From: an uncultured Clostridia bacterium
GTDB lineage: Bacteria; Bacillota; Clostridia; Christensenellales; Borkfalkiaceae
DNA: 64,000 nt
Assembly (NCBI GenBank): GCA_937912025.1
Contig: CALDOZ010000003.1
Location: forward strand, 1 to 64,000
Direction: 5' to 3'
Shown here: one piece after another, positions 44,700 through 54,287 of the stretch
How the letters are laid out: each line of letters starts with the position of its first letter
How positions within the stretch are numbered: position 1 is the stretch's first letter
The notes under the pieces: model-generated
Databases searched by the model: none
Seen by the model: only the letters and a program-made list of their open reading frames with translations
Told to the model about the DNA's origin: nothing
Program-made: the position numbers and the translations under genes

Positions 44700-45405
44700 A
44701 ATTAAAAACGTTACTAAAAAATTTGGTAAATTTACCGCGCTTGATGGGGTTACGTTGACAATTAACGACAACGAATGCTTTGCCCTTCTTGGTTTTAACG
44801 GCGCTGGCAAAACTACGCTTATTAATATTTTAACTACCGTATTATCTAAAACGAGCGGTGACGTTATAATTAACGGTTTCGTTTTAGGTAAAGACAACTA
44901 CGAAATTAAAAAAATAGTAAACGTGTCCCCACAAGAAATTGCAGTTTGTAAAAATCTTACCGTTAAAGAAAATTTTGAACTTATTGCTAATTTATACCAA
45001 ATTGAAAATAAAGAAAGTAGTATAAATAACGCTATTAACAATTTTGGTTTGAATGAAAAAAAGGACGTTCTTGCTAAAAAACTTAGCGGTGGTCAACTTA
45101 AACGGTTAAGCATTGCTTTAGCCGTAATAACAAACCCTAAAATTTTATTTTTAGACGAGCCAACGCTTGGGCTTGATATTAAGGCAAGACAAAAATTGTG
45201 GGATACAATTACCGCTTTAAAAAGTAAAATGACTATATTTTTAACTACTCACTACTTAGAAGAAGTTGAAAAATTAACTGATAAAATCGCCGTAATTAGT
45301 AAAGGTCAAATTAAAGCGACGGGGACTTTAAGCGAATTACTTGAAAAAACTCAAACTTCTACTTTGCAAAACGCTTTCTTGAAATTGACGGAGGACGAAG
45401 AATGA
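44692..45405 (+). CDS. ABC transporter ATP-binding protein
   Basis: A 237-residue ATPase. Walker A GFNGAGKTT (about 38-46), Q-loop in SPQEIAVC, signature LSGGQLKRLSIALAV (about 133), Walker B ILFLDEPTLGLD and switch His in LTTHYLEE are all intact. It belongs to the ABC-2 drug/natural-product exporter group. It overlaps the permease gene by 4 bp. Confidence 0.94.
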   Translation: MIEIKNVTKKFGKFTALDGVTLTINDNECFALLGFNGAGKTTLINILTTVLSKTSGDVIINGFVLGKDNYEIKKIVNVSPQEIAVCKNLTVKENFELIANLYQIENKESSINNAINNFGLNEKKDVLAKKLSGGQLKRLSIALAVITNPKILFLDEPTLGLDIKARQKLWDTITALKSKMTIFLTTHYLEEVEKLTDKIAVISKGQIKATGTLSELLEKTQTSTLQNAFLKLTEDEE

Positions 45406-46136
45406 TTAAACTTTTTTCTCTTTCTAAACGCAATATTTTAGAAACGGTACGCGACCCGTTATCATCGGTATTTTGCGTTGCTTTTCCAGTTGTTATGCTT
45501 GTATTTATGCAAGTGATTTTTTCTTCAATGCAATTTATTCCGCCAAACTTTTCTATTGAAAACTACGCAATGGGAATTTGCGTTTTCGGTTACACGTTTA
45601 CTGGTATGTTCGTATCAATGGGAATAGCCGGCGATAAAAACAGTTCGTTTATTAAACGCGTTAACATTTCGCCTATAAAAACGTTAACTTATTATTTAAG
45701 TTACTTAATTTCAGCGTTTATTATCGCTATACTTCAAACTGTTTTGTTTTTAATTTTGGCATTAATTTTTAAACTTCCTTTTGACGCTCGATTATTTATT
45801 GCAATGCTTTATATGATACCATCTGCAATCTTTTATATTTCTCTTGGTATCTTATTAGGCTCTATTTGTTCTAACGAAAAACAAGCAGGACCTATAAACT
45901 CTATAATAATATCAATAACGGGTATTTTAGGCGGAATATTTATGCCTATTTCTTCGTTTACTGGCGCGTTTGAAGTTGTTGTTAATTTACTTCCTTTTAG
46001 TCACTCGGTATTAATTGCAAGCGAACTTTATACTGTTGGAGCAACTTGCATATACCCGCATATAATCTATTTACTCATTTATATTTCAATTATTTGGCTT
46101 GCAATATACGTTACTCAAAAATTAAAATCTAAATAA
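45402..46136 (+). CDS. ABC-2 type permease
   Basis: A 244-residue membrane protein with six helices of the ABC-2 export family (first helix FCVAFPVVMLVFMQVIFSSM; conserved FSHSVLIASEL near the C-terminus replaces the usual PL.....R region). Forms an exporter with the ATPase encoded 4 bp upstream. Substrate unknown; small peptides, lipids or antibiotics are typical. Confidence 0.9.
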   Translation: MIKLFSLSKRNILETVRDPLSSVFCVAFPVVMLVFMQVIFSSMQFIPPNFSIENYAMGICVFGYTFTGMFVSMGIAGDKNSSFIKRVNISPIKTLTYYLSYLISAFIIAILQTVLFLILALIFKLPFDARLFIAMLYMIPSAIFYISLGILLGSICSNEKQAGPINSIIISITGILGGIFMPISSFTGAFEVVVNLLPFSHSVLIASELYTVGATCIYPHIIYLLIYISIIWLAIYVTQKLKSK

Positions 46137-46148
46137 TTTTTTAACGAT

Positions 46149-46182
46149 AAAACTCTCCGCTAAACCTAGCGGAGAGTTTTGT
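46149..46182. terminator. Bidirectional terminator
   Basis: Stem AAAACTCTCCGCTA/TAGCGGAGAGTTTT between convergent genes. Confidence 0.9.
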
Positions 46183-46192
46183 TTTATACTAT

Positions 46193-46657
46193 TTAGTTGC
46201 TTGAAACCTTTTTGATAATAGGCTCTTTATCATTACCGTTTACTTTTAAATTGGTTATTTTATAACTAGTTGCTTTTCTGCCTTCATCATCAGTTAAATT
46301 CATCACATAAAGATAAGTTTGTTCGCCGTATTTAACAATTTCTACCGTTGGGCTTGCCTTATAACTATAATCAAGAACGCCAATTTCAACGTTGCTTGCG
46401 TCGTATAAATGAACTTTTAAAGTAACTTCGCTTACATCTTCTTTACCCGTGTTTCTAAAACCTACGGAAATGTAGTTTACGACCTTACCGTTAGACCACT
46501 CGTCGTTATAACTAGGGTCTTTAATTAAAAGTTCAATAGACGTATTAGCGTTATCAATCTTATCTTGCTCCCTTTTATTATCAATACAACCTTTAATGAT
46601 CATTACAAGTATTATAAAAGCAACAAAACTTATAAATGCTTTAATAAAATTTTTCAT
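46193..46657 (-). CDS. Membrane-anchored extracellular protein, unknown
   Basis: A 154-residue protein with an N-terminal transmembrane helix (about 5-22, ending at a Cys that could be lipidated) and a C-terminal beta-sandwich-like domain carrying YISVGFRNTGKEDVSEVTLK, a pattern seen in small extracellular immunoglobulin-like domains. It follows purL by 6 bp and could be read through from the purine operon, but has no visible link to purines. Confidence 0.7.
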   Translation of the reverse strand: MKNFIKAFISFVAFIILVMIIKGCIDNKREQDKIDNANTSIELLIKDPSYNDEWSNGKVVNYISVGFRNTGKEDVSEVTLKVHLYDASNVEIGVLDYSYKASPTVEIVKYGEQTYLYVMNLTDDEGRKATSYKITNLKVNGNDKEPIIKKVSSN

Positions 46658-46663
46658 AATTAC

Positions 46664-49600
46664 CTATTTTTTAAAATACTTAACTGCCGACTTAAACATT
46701 TTAATATCGTATTCGCCAGGAACGTTTTTATAAAGACCTGCGCCGATACGTTCGCTATGTCCCATCTTACCAAATACTCTACCGTCTGGCGAAGTAATAC
46801 CTTCGATTGCGTACATAGAATCGTTAGGGTTAAAATGAACGTCACTAGTTGCGTTACCGTCAAAATCAACGTATTGAGTTGCAATTTGACCGTTTAACGC
46901 AAGTTTTTTAATAAGTTCTTCATCAGCGATAAATCTACCTTCACCATGAGAAATTGGAACGTTGTAAATTTCGCCAACTTCAGTAAGAGCAAGCCACGGA
47001 GATTTGTTAGAAGCAATACGAGTTCTTACAATTCTCGATTGGTGGCGACCTATAGTATTGAAAGTAAGAGTTGGGCAAGTTTCGTCAGTATCAATAATTT
47101 TACCGTATGGAACAAGACCAAGTTTAATAAGCGCTTGGAAACCGTTACAAATACCGCACATTAAGCCGTCGCGCTTTTCTAAAAGTTCGGTAACCCCTTC
47201 TTTAACGGCTGAATTTCTAAAGAATGCAGTAATGAACTTACCGCTTCCGTCAGGCTCGTCACCTCCAGAGAAACCACCTGGAATAAATACCATTTGCGCG
47301 TCTTTAAGTTTGCTTGCAAACAAATCTACGCTACGTTGAATACCGCTTGACGTGAGGTTGTTAATTACGATAATTTCAGGATCAGCGCCCGCATCTCTTA
47401 CTGCCTTAGCGCTATCAAACTCACAGTTTGTACCCGGGAATGCAGGAATTAATACTTTTGGTTTTGCAACTGCTATCGAAGGAGAAACTCTTTCAATTGC
47501 TTTATAATTAAAGTTTTGCATTGGAGTTTTTCTATCTTCAATATTGCAACTATAAACGCTTTCAAGTTTATCTTCATAAGTTTTTAATAAACTGCTAAGC
47601 GTAATTTTGTCGTTAGCGTAAGAAATTACTCCGTCGTCGGTAACCGTACCGATAACGGTTGCGCCTTCAACGTCACTATTTACTTCTAACACGAATGATG
47701 CGTAATTGTACTTAAATATTTCGTTTACAGTTAATTCGTTTGAGTAATTAAAACCTAAACCATTACCAAACGCCATTTTCATAACTGCTTCGGCAATACC
47801 GCCAATACCAGGAGTATAACACGAAACGGCAACTCCGCTACGAAGAAGTTTAGTAACTATATCAAATAATTTAATTAAACTGCTTGCAATAGGAAGTCCG
47901 TTTTTATCAAATTCAGGTTTTAAAAGTACAACTTTATTGCCTGCTTTTTTAAACTCAGCGCTTACTATATCTTTAGTTTTTTGAGTTGTTACGGCAAACG
48001 ATACAAGTGTTGGTGGAACGTGTAAATCTTCAAACGAACCACTCATAGAGTCTTTACCGCCGATTGAACCTATTTGTAAATCTTTTTGCGCTTTATACGC
48101 TCCAAGTAATGCTGCAAAAGGTTTACCCCAACGCTTAGCGTCTTTATTTAAACGCTCAAAATATTCTTGGAAAGTAAGGTAAACGTCTTTAAACTCAGCG
48201 CCCGTTGCAATAAGTTTACATACCGATTCAACTACCGCAAAATACGCGCCGTGGTATGGACTTTCACTAGTAATAAACGGGTTATAACCCCACGCCATAA
48301 GCGAGCAATCGTCGGTATGTTTTTTCTCAACGGAAATTTTTTGTACCATTGCTTGAATAGGCGTAAGTTGATTTTTACCGCCAAACGGCATTAATACCGT
48401 ACCCGCGCCGATTGTAGAGTCAAAACGCTCTGATAAACCGCGCTTAGAACAAATATTAAGGTCGCTTGCTATTTTATTATAGTTATCAATAAACGTACCG
48501 TCTACTTGTTTTTCAACGTAAACTGCCTTAGGCGCTTCAACCTTAACGTGCTTTGACGCGCCGTTAGAGTTTAAAAATTCGCGGGAAATGTCCACTATTT
48601 TCTTACCGTTCCAATCCATAACAAGACGTGGTTCTTCAGTAACAACGGCAACCGGAGTAGCAGTTAAGTTTTCTTCGTCTGCTAAACGTAAGAAATTATC
48701 TACGTTATGCGCTTCAATAACAACCGCCATTCTTTCTTGCGATTCGCTTATAGCAAGTTCAGTACCGTCAAGACCGTCGTATTTTTTAGGTACGGCGTTA
48801 AGGTTAATTCTAAGACCGTCTGCAAGTTCGCCGATAGCAACTGATACACCGCCAGCGCCAAAGTCGTTACAACGTTTAATCATTTTTGTTGCTACTGGGT
48901 TTCGGAATAAGCGTTGAAGTTTTCTTTCTTCAGGAGCATTACCCTTTTGAACTTCTGCGCCACAAGTTTCAACTGAGTGAGAATCGTGCGCCTTTGAAGA
49001 ACCCGTTGCTCCGCCAATACCGTCGCGTCCCGTAGCGCCACCAAGTAAAATTATAACGTCGCCTGCTTCAGGGCGTTCACGTCTAACGTTTTGAGCAGGA
49101 GCGGCAGCGATAACTGCGCCGATTTCCATACGTTTTGCGGCGTAACCCGGGTGATAAATTTCGTCAACTATACCCGTTGCAAGACCAATTTGGTTACCGT
49201 ATGAAGAATAACCTGCAGCAGCGGTAGTTACGATTTTTCTTTGAGGAAGTTTACCTTTTATCGTTTCAGATACAGGCTTGAGTGGGTCTGCCGCGCCCGT
49301 TACACGCATAGCGCCGTAAACGTATGAACGACCTGAAAGCGGATCACGAATAGCGCCACCGATACAAGTAGCAGCGCCACCAAAAGGCTCAATTTCAGTT
49401 GGATGGTTATGAGTTTCGTTTTTGAAAAGTAATAACCAAGGCTCAACAACACCATCAACTTCAACGTCTATTTTAACTGTACAAGCGTTAATTTCTTCAG
49501 ACTCGTCAAGTTTATCAAGTTTACCCGCTTTTTTAAGATATTTAACTGCAACTGTTGCAATATCCATTAAGCAAATAGGCTTTTTAACGCCGAGTTCAGT

Positions 49601-50356
49601 CCTAGTTTTAATATAATCATTATATGTTTCTTGTATAAGTTCGTCGTCAAACTTAACGTCGTCAATAACAGTCAAGAACGTGGTGTGACGGCAATGGTCA
49701 GACCAATAAGTGTCAATCATTCTAATTTCCGTTATAGTTGGATTGCGGTTTTCTTTAATAAAATATTGTTGACAGAAAGTAATATCGTCAACGTCCATTG
49801 CCAAACCGTAATTTTTAACGAATTTTGCTAATCCGTCACGGTCAAGTTCGATAAAACCGTCTAACGTTTCAACTTCGGTTGGAATAGCGTAATCAACTTT
49901 TAACGTATCAAATTTTTCTAAAGATGCTTCCCTTGCTTCTACGGGGTTGATTACGTATTTTTTAATTTCGGCAATTTCTTCATTTGTCAACTTACCGTAT
50001 AACGCGTACACTTTTGCTGTGCGAACGGTTGGTCTATCGCCCGTTGAAATAATTTGAATACATTGCGCTGCCGAATCGGCGCGTTGGTCAAACTGACCTG
50101 GCAAAAACTCAACTGCGAAAACGATAGCGCCTTCTAAATTAAGTTCTTCACTAACGATATCGAGTTGCGGTTCTGAAAACACCGTAGTTTTAGCATAGTT
50201 AAAAAGTTCTTCGGTAATATTTTCAGCGTCGTATCTATTGAAAACACGCACGTTTTCAAGATTAGATATATTTAAAAGTGTTTTTGCATCAGATAAAAGT
50301 GTTTTTGCCTCGTGTGCAAGTTCGGGCTTTTTCTCAACGTATACTCTATAAACCAT
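46664..50356 (-). CDS. purL: Phosphoribosylformylglycinamidine synthase, fused PurL-PurQ
   Basis: A 1230-residue enzyme that converts FGAR, ATP and glutamine into FGAM, step 4 of purine synthesis. It is the long fused form: PurS-like N-terminus, FGAM synthase halves (ETHNHPTEIEPFGGAATC about 315; IGGKDSMSGSFEDLHVPPT about 780) and a C-terminal glutaminase with nucleophile Cys in LMCGICNGFQALI and HGEGRF. Separate purS and purQ are therefore not needed. It overlaps the stop of the upstream purD by one base and is last in the operon. Confidence 0.96.
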   Translation of the reverse strand: MVYRVYVEKKPELAHEAKTLLSDAKTLLNISNLENVRVFNRYDAENITEELFNYAKTTVFSEPQLDIVSEELNLEGAIVFAVEFLPGQFDQRADSAAQCIQIISTGDRPTVRTAKVYALYGKLTNEEIAEIKKYVINPVEAREASLEKFDTLKVDYAIPTEVETLDGFIELDRDGLAKFVKNYGLAMDVDDITFCQQYFIKENRNPTITEIRMIDTYWSDHCRHTTFLTVIDDVKFDDELIQETYNDYIKTRTELGVKKPICLMDIATVAVKYLKKAGKLDKLDESEEINACTVKIDVEVDGVVEPWLLLFKNETHNHPTEIEPFGGAATCIGGAIRDPLSGRSYVYGAMRVTGAADPLKPVSETIKGKLPQRKIVTTAAAGYSSYGNQIGLATGIVDEIYHPGYAAKRMEIGAVIAAAPAQNVRRERPEAGDVIILLGGATGRDGIGGATGSSKAHDSHSVETCGAEVQKGNAPEERKLQRLFRNPVATKMIKRCNDFGAGGVSVAIGELADGLRINLNAVPKKYDGLDGTELAISESQERMAVVIEAHNVDNFLRLADEENLTATPVAVVTEEPRLVMDWNGKKIVDISREFLNSNGASKHVKVEAPKAVYVEKQVDGTFIDNYNKIASDLNICSKRGLSERFDSTIGAGTVLMPFGGKNQLTPIQAMVQKISVEKKHTDDCSLMAWGYNPFITSESPYHGAYFAVVESVCKLIATGAEFKDVYLTFQEYFERLNKDAKRWGKPFAALLGAYKAQKDLQIGSIGGKDSMSGSFEDLHVPPTLVSFAVTTQKTKDIVSAEFKKAGNKVVLLKPEFDKNGLPIASSLIKLFDIVTKLLRSGVAVSCYTPGIGGIAEAVMKMAFGNGLGFNYSNELTVNEIFKYNYASFVLEVNSDVEGATVIGTVTDDGVISYANDKITLSSLLKTYEDKLESVYSCNIEDRKTPMQNFNYKAIERVSPSIAVAKPKVLIPAFPGTNCEFDSAKAVRDAGADPEIIVINNLTSSGIQRSVDLFASKLKDAQMVFIPGGFSGGDEPDGSGKFITAFFRNSAVKEGVTELLEKRDGLMCGICNGFQALIKLGLVPYGKIIDTDETCPTLTFNTIGRHQSRIVRTRIASNKSPWLALTEVGEIYNVPISHGEGRFIADEELIKKLALNGQIATQYVDFDGNATSDVHFNPNDSMYAIEGITSPDGRVFGKMGHSERIGAGLYKNVPGEYDIKMFKSAVKYFKK

Positions 50357-51630
50357 TATTTAACCTCCGTAACTGCTTTAAGTGCTTTTGCACCTATATC
50401 GTTTCTATAATAAGCGTTTTCAAAAGAAATTTCTTTAACGAGAGCGTAAGCACCGTCAATTGCCGATTTTAATGAATTTGCAACCTCAGTAGCGCCTAAA
50501 ACTCTACCGCCGTTAGTTTTTAAAACGCCGTTTTCAAGTTTAGCGCCGGCAACGTAAACTTTATTCCAAATACTGCCTGGAATATTCATTTCAAAGCCTT
50601 TTTGATAAGTTTGAGGATATCCGTTAGACGCCATAATTACGCAACAAGCGTGAGCGTCTTTAAACTTAACTTCAATTTTATCAAGCGTGCCGTTTGTTGT
50701 TGCTTGCATAACTGTTAAAAGGTCGCTTTCAAGTAAAGGTAACACTACTTGCGTTTCAGGGTCGCCAAAACGACAGTTATATTCAATAACCTTAGGTCCT
50801 TTAGGCGTAAGCATAAGACCAAAATATAAACAACCTTTAAAAGTTCTACCTTCGCTATTCATTGCGTTAATTGTAGGAATAAAAATCGTTTCCATACAAA
50901 TATCAGCAATTTCTTTAGTGTAGTAAGGATTAGGAGCGATAGTTCCCATACCGCCCGTGTTTAATCCCGTATCGTTATCGCCAACGCGTTTATGGTCCAT
51001 TGACGAAATCATAGGAATAACCGTTTTACCGTCGGTAAAACTTAAAACGGAAACTTCAGGACCTGTTAAAAATTCTTCAATAACTACCGTTTTACCGCTA
51101 TTACCAAACATTTCGTCACGCATCATTGAAATAACGGCGTCTTTTGCTTCATCGCGAGTAGTTGCAATAATTACGCCCTTACCAAGAGCCAATCCGTCCG
51201 CTTTAATAACGGTAGGAATAGGCGCTGTTTCAAGGTATTTAAGCGCGTTTTCTAAATTATCAAAAACTTCGTACTCAGCGGTAGGAATTGAATATTTTTT
51301 CATAAGATTTTTTGAAAAAACTTTACTTCCTTCAATAATAGCCGCTTTTGCCTCAGGTCCAAAACAAGGAATGCCCTTTTCGTTAAGCGCGTCAACGCAA
51401 CCAAGAACGAGTGGATCGTCCGGCGCTACGATAGCGTAATCAATTTTATTATCAACGGCAAATTGAGTAATTTTATCAATTTCTTTAGCGCCAATATTTA
51501 CGCAAACAGCGTCTTTACTAATACCGCCGTTACCAGGGAGCGCGTAAATTTCAGTTACGTCTTTATTCTCTTTAATCTTTTTAATAATAGCGTGTTCACG
51601 TCCGCCAGAACCGACAACTAAAATCTTCAT
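50356..51630 (-). CDS. purD: Phosphoribosylamine-glycine ligase
   Basis: A 424-residue ATP-grasp enzyme that joins glycine to phosphoribosylamine (step 2). N-terminal VVGSGGREHAIIKKI, the ATP-grasp loop VIKADGLALGKGVIIA (about 142) and metal ligands in EYNCRFGDPETQ (about 285) are present. Normal length. Fits between purH and purL in the operon with a 22-bp gap from purH. Confidence 0.96.
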   Translation of the reverse strand: MKILVVGSGGREHAIIKKIKENKDVTEIYALPGNGGISKDAVCVNIGAKEIDKITQFAVDNKIDYAIVAPDDPLVLGCVDALNEKGIPCFGPEAKAAIIEGSKVFSKNLMKKYSIPTAEYEVFDNLENALKYLETAPIPTVIKADGLALGKGVIIATTRDEAKDAVISMMRDEMFGNSGKTVVIEEFLTGPEVSVLSFTDGKTVIPMISSMDHKRVGDNDTGLNTGGMGTIAPNPYYTKEIADICMETIFIPTINAMNSEGRTFKGCLYFGLMLTPKGPKVIEYNCRFGDPETQVVLPLLESDLLTVMQATTNGTLDKIEVKFKDAHACCVIMASNGYPQTYQKGFEMNIPGSIWNKVYVAGAKLENGVLKTNGGRVLGATEVANSLKSAIDGAYALVKEISFENAYYRNDIGAKALKAVTEVK

Positions 51631-51652
51631 AATTTCTCCTAAATTTTAATTA

Positions 51653-52837
51653 TTAGTGGTGGAAAAGTCTTATTCCAATAAACGCAAGTACCATTCCGTA
51701 TTCGTTACAACGATTTATAACTACGTCGTCACGAATAGAACCGCCTGCTTCGGCAACGTATTTTACGCCGCTTGCCTTGGCGCGTTTAATATTATCGTCA
51801 AATGGGAAGAAAGCGTCTGAGCCAAGAGCAACACCGTCAATCGTAGCAAGGTATGCTTTTTTATCTTCATCTGTAAACGGAGCAGGTTTAGAAGTAAAAT
51901 ATTTTTCCCAAATACCGTCGGCAGTAACGTCTTCTTCAGTTTTATTGATATAACCGTCGATAACGTTGTCACGGTCTGGTCTAGCAATTGTTGACTTAAA
52001 CGGAAGATTTAAAACTTTATCGTGTTGACGATAGAACCAAGTATTTGCTTTATCCCCCGCTAAACGAGTGCAATGTATTCTTGATTGTTGACCAGCGCCA
52101 ACGCCTATTGCTTGACCGTCAACGGCGTAGCATACCGAGTTAGATTGAGTATATTTTAAAGTTATAAGCGCAATTATAAGGTCACGAATAGCACTTTCAG
52201 GCATATCTTTATTTTCAGAAACGATGTTTTTAAGCATATCGCGATTAATTTCAACGTTATTACGACCTTGCTCGAAAGTAATGCCGAATACTTGTTTACG
52301 TTCAGTAACTTCAGGAACGTAATTAGGGTCTATTTTAACGATATTATAATTGCCTTTTCTTTTTGCTTTTAAAATTTCAAGCGCTTCAGGCTCGTAGCCG
52401 GGAGCAATTACACCGTCGGATACTTCTCTAGCGATAAGTTTAGCGGTAGTTACGTCAACAACGTCTGATAAAGCAACCCAGTCGCCAAACGAACACATTC
52501 TATCCGTTCCCCTTGCTCTTGCGTAAGCGCATGCAAGCGGACTATCGTCAAGACCTTCGATATCGTCTACAAAGCACGCTTTTTTAAGTTTATCTGAAAG
52601 TGGAATACCAACCGCCGCCGACGTAGGACTAACGTGTTTAAAACTCGTTACGGCAGGAAGGTTAAGCGCTTGTTTTAACTCTTTAACAAGTTGCCAACTG
52701 TTAAACGCGTCTAAAAAGTTAATATAGCCAGGTCTTCCGTTTAAAATTTCAATAGGAAGGTCTGAACCGTCGCGCATATAAATTTTAGAAGGTTTTTGAT
52801 TAGGGTTACAACCGTATTTTAATTCAAGTTCTTTCAT
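51653..52837 (-). CDS. purH: AICAR formyltransferase (PurH N-terminal cyclohydrolase absent)
   Basis: A 394-residue protein equal to the AICAR transformylase half of PurH. Signatures: TSFKHVSPTSAAVG (about 61), DGQAIGVGAGQQSR (about 240), FFPFDDNIKRA and EAGGSIRDDVVI. The IMP cyclohydrolase domain is missing; a separate PurO-type cyclohydrolase gene lies just upstream. Transfers a formyl group from 10-formyl-THF to AICAR (penultimate step). Start at the ATG at 52837 behind AGGTGAT; an in-frame ATG at 52852 would overlap the upstream gene. Confidence 0.94.
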   Translation of the reverse strand: MKELELKYGCNPNQKPSKIYMRDGSDLPIEILNGRPGYINFLDAFNSWQLVKELKQALNLPAVTSFKHVSPTSAAVGIPLSDKLKKACFVDDIEGLDDSPLACAYARARGTDRMCSFGDWVALSDVVDVTTAKLIAREVSDGVIAPGYEPEALEILKAKRKGNYNIVKIDPNYVPEVTERKQVFGITFEQGRNNVEINRDMLKNIVSENKDMPESAIRDLIIALITLKYTQSNSVCYAVDGQAIGVGAGQQSRIHCTRLAGDKANTWFYRQHDKVLNLPFKSTIARPDRDNVIDGYINKTEEDVTADGIWEKYFTSKPAPFTDEDKKAYLATIDGVALGSDAFFPFDDNIKRAKASGVKYVAEAGGSIRDDVVINRCNEYGMVLAFIGIRLFHH

Positions 52838-52848
52838 TATATCACCTA

Positions 52849-53565
52849 TCAATTTTTATTAATCATTCTACTATCAATTTCGCCCGTTTGTAAGTCTGTA
52901 TAACGAACGTAAAGTGAAATTTTGTTGTTTTCGTCGAGATTATTCCAAAGTTTAGACGTAAACTCGTCGATATCATCACAAATAGCAACGCGTTCAGGCT
53001 CGCCTTGGAAGGTAGGAATTGGGTTACCGTCGGTAACGTAAGTATGAATAAAATGACCTAAACCGCAAATTGGGTTAAACTCAAACGTATAGCGATTGCA
53101 AGTCGTTCCTTCAGCGTCGGCGCTTTTTAAAATACTCATTTTATAAGTAAAATCGTTATTATTAAAAGTAATCATACCGCTAATTCTTGGAGTAAGGTTA
53201 GGAGCGTCAGGTTCAAACTCTCTACTTCTTAACGAATTTTCAAAAGTGTCGCCATTCTTAATACCGTTATAAATAGTATCAGTTTGGTCGCCGTTAGTCA
53301 CTATGAGATTGTTATTAATTTTTCTAACCGCAGCGTAAATAATTAAACTTGGATCTTCTACCTTACTTGCATCAAACGGCTCGGTGTAAATTACCCCATC
53401 TTTTTCAGTAAATATACGGTTACGACTGTTATTGCTTCTACCCATAATAAAGTACGCAGAGCAAGCCTTTTTACCGTCTTTAGTTTTACCTAAAACAATT
53501 CCCCTACCAACGTAAGGATTACCTTTAATAAGTTCGCCAATGTCGTTAATTTTATAAATATTCAT
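52849..53565 (-). CDS. purO: IMP cyclohydrolase, PurO type
   Basis: A 238-residue enzyme that closes FAICAR to IMP, the last step. GNPYVGRGIVLGKTKDGK, YFIMGRSNNSRNRIF and TNGDQTDTIYNGI are typical of the PurO family first known in Archaea, which is unrelated to the PurH cyclohydrolase. Its place next to the PurH formyltransferase confirms the split arrangement. The gene is intact, with AAGGA at the start. Confidence 0.92.
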   Translation of the reverse strand: MNIYKINDIGELIKGNPYVGRGIVLGKTKDGKKACSAYFIMGRSNNSRNRIFTEKDGVIYTEPFDASKVEDPSLIIYAAVRKINNNLIVTNGDQTDTIYNGIKNGDTFENSLRSREFEPDAPNLTPRISGMITFNNNDFTYKMSILKSADAEGTTCNRYTFEFNPICGLGHFIHTYVTDGNPIPTFQGEPERVAICDDIDEFTSKLWNNLDENNKISLYVRYTDLQTGEIDSRMINKN

Positions 53566-53593
53566 ACAACTTTCCTTTTAGTGTTTTTATATT

Positions 53594-54205
53594 TTAGTTT
53601 TTTATTATGCTTGCGCATACTTTTTCAACTGATAACGGAAGTATTTTCCATTCCGCTTGTTTCATTACGCGTTTTTGTAATTTTTCAGGAGTATCGCCGT
53701 CTTTTACAGCAACTGCTTTTTGCATTATAATTTCGCCACCGTCTGGAATTTCATTTACGAAATGTACCGTTGCGCCCGTTACTTTTACGCCTTTTTTAAG
53801 CGCTTCTTCGTGAACTTTCAACCCGTAAAACCCTTTTCCGCAAAAAGACGGTATTAACGACGGGTGAACGTTTATAATGCGTTTTTGGTATCTATTTGTA
53901 AAGTTTTCGCTTAATATACTCATAAAGCCCGCAAGAACTATAACGTCTGTGCCTACTTTTTCAAGTTCGCTTATTATAGCGTCTTCAAACGCTTGTTGAC
54001 TACCCGTTGCTTTTTTAGTTACTACGGCAGTTTTTATGGACGCGTTTTCTGCCCTTTTTAAAGCGTAAGCATTTTCGTTATTAGATATAACAAGCGCAAT
54101 TTCACCGCTATTTATAATGCCTGAATGCTCTGCGTCTATAAGCGCTTGAAGATTAGTTCCACCGCCCGATACGAGTACGGAAATCACCGCTTTACCGTTT
54201 ACCAT
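53594..54205 (-). CDS. purN: Phosphoribosylglycinamide formyltransferase
   Basis: A 203-residue folate-dependent enzyme for step 3. ISVLVSGGGTNLQALID at the N-terminus, catalytic Asn-His in INVHPSLIPSFCGKGFYG (about 105) and Asp in EIPDGGEI (about 143) are intact. Length fits. Sits 28 bp upstream of the PurO gene (after purM). Confidence 0.95.
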   Translation of the reverse strand: MVNGKAVISVLVSGGGTNLQALIDAEHSGIINSGEIALVISNNENAYALKRAENASIKTAVVTKKATGSQQAFEDAIISELEKVGTDVIVLAGFMSILSENFTNRYQKRIINVHPSLIPSFCGKGFYGLKVHEEALKKGVKVTGATVHFVNEIPDGGEIIMQKAVAVKDGDTPEKLQKRVMKQAEWKILPLSVEKVCASIIKN

Positions 54206-54287
54206 AAAATCTCCTTAATAAACTGCAAATAGCGTTTAATCTACCTATAGCACAGTTTTGCTAAAATAAACTAAACGCTCACGTTTT

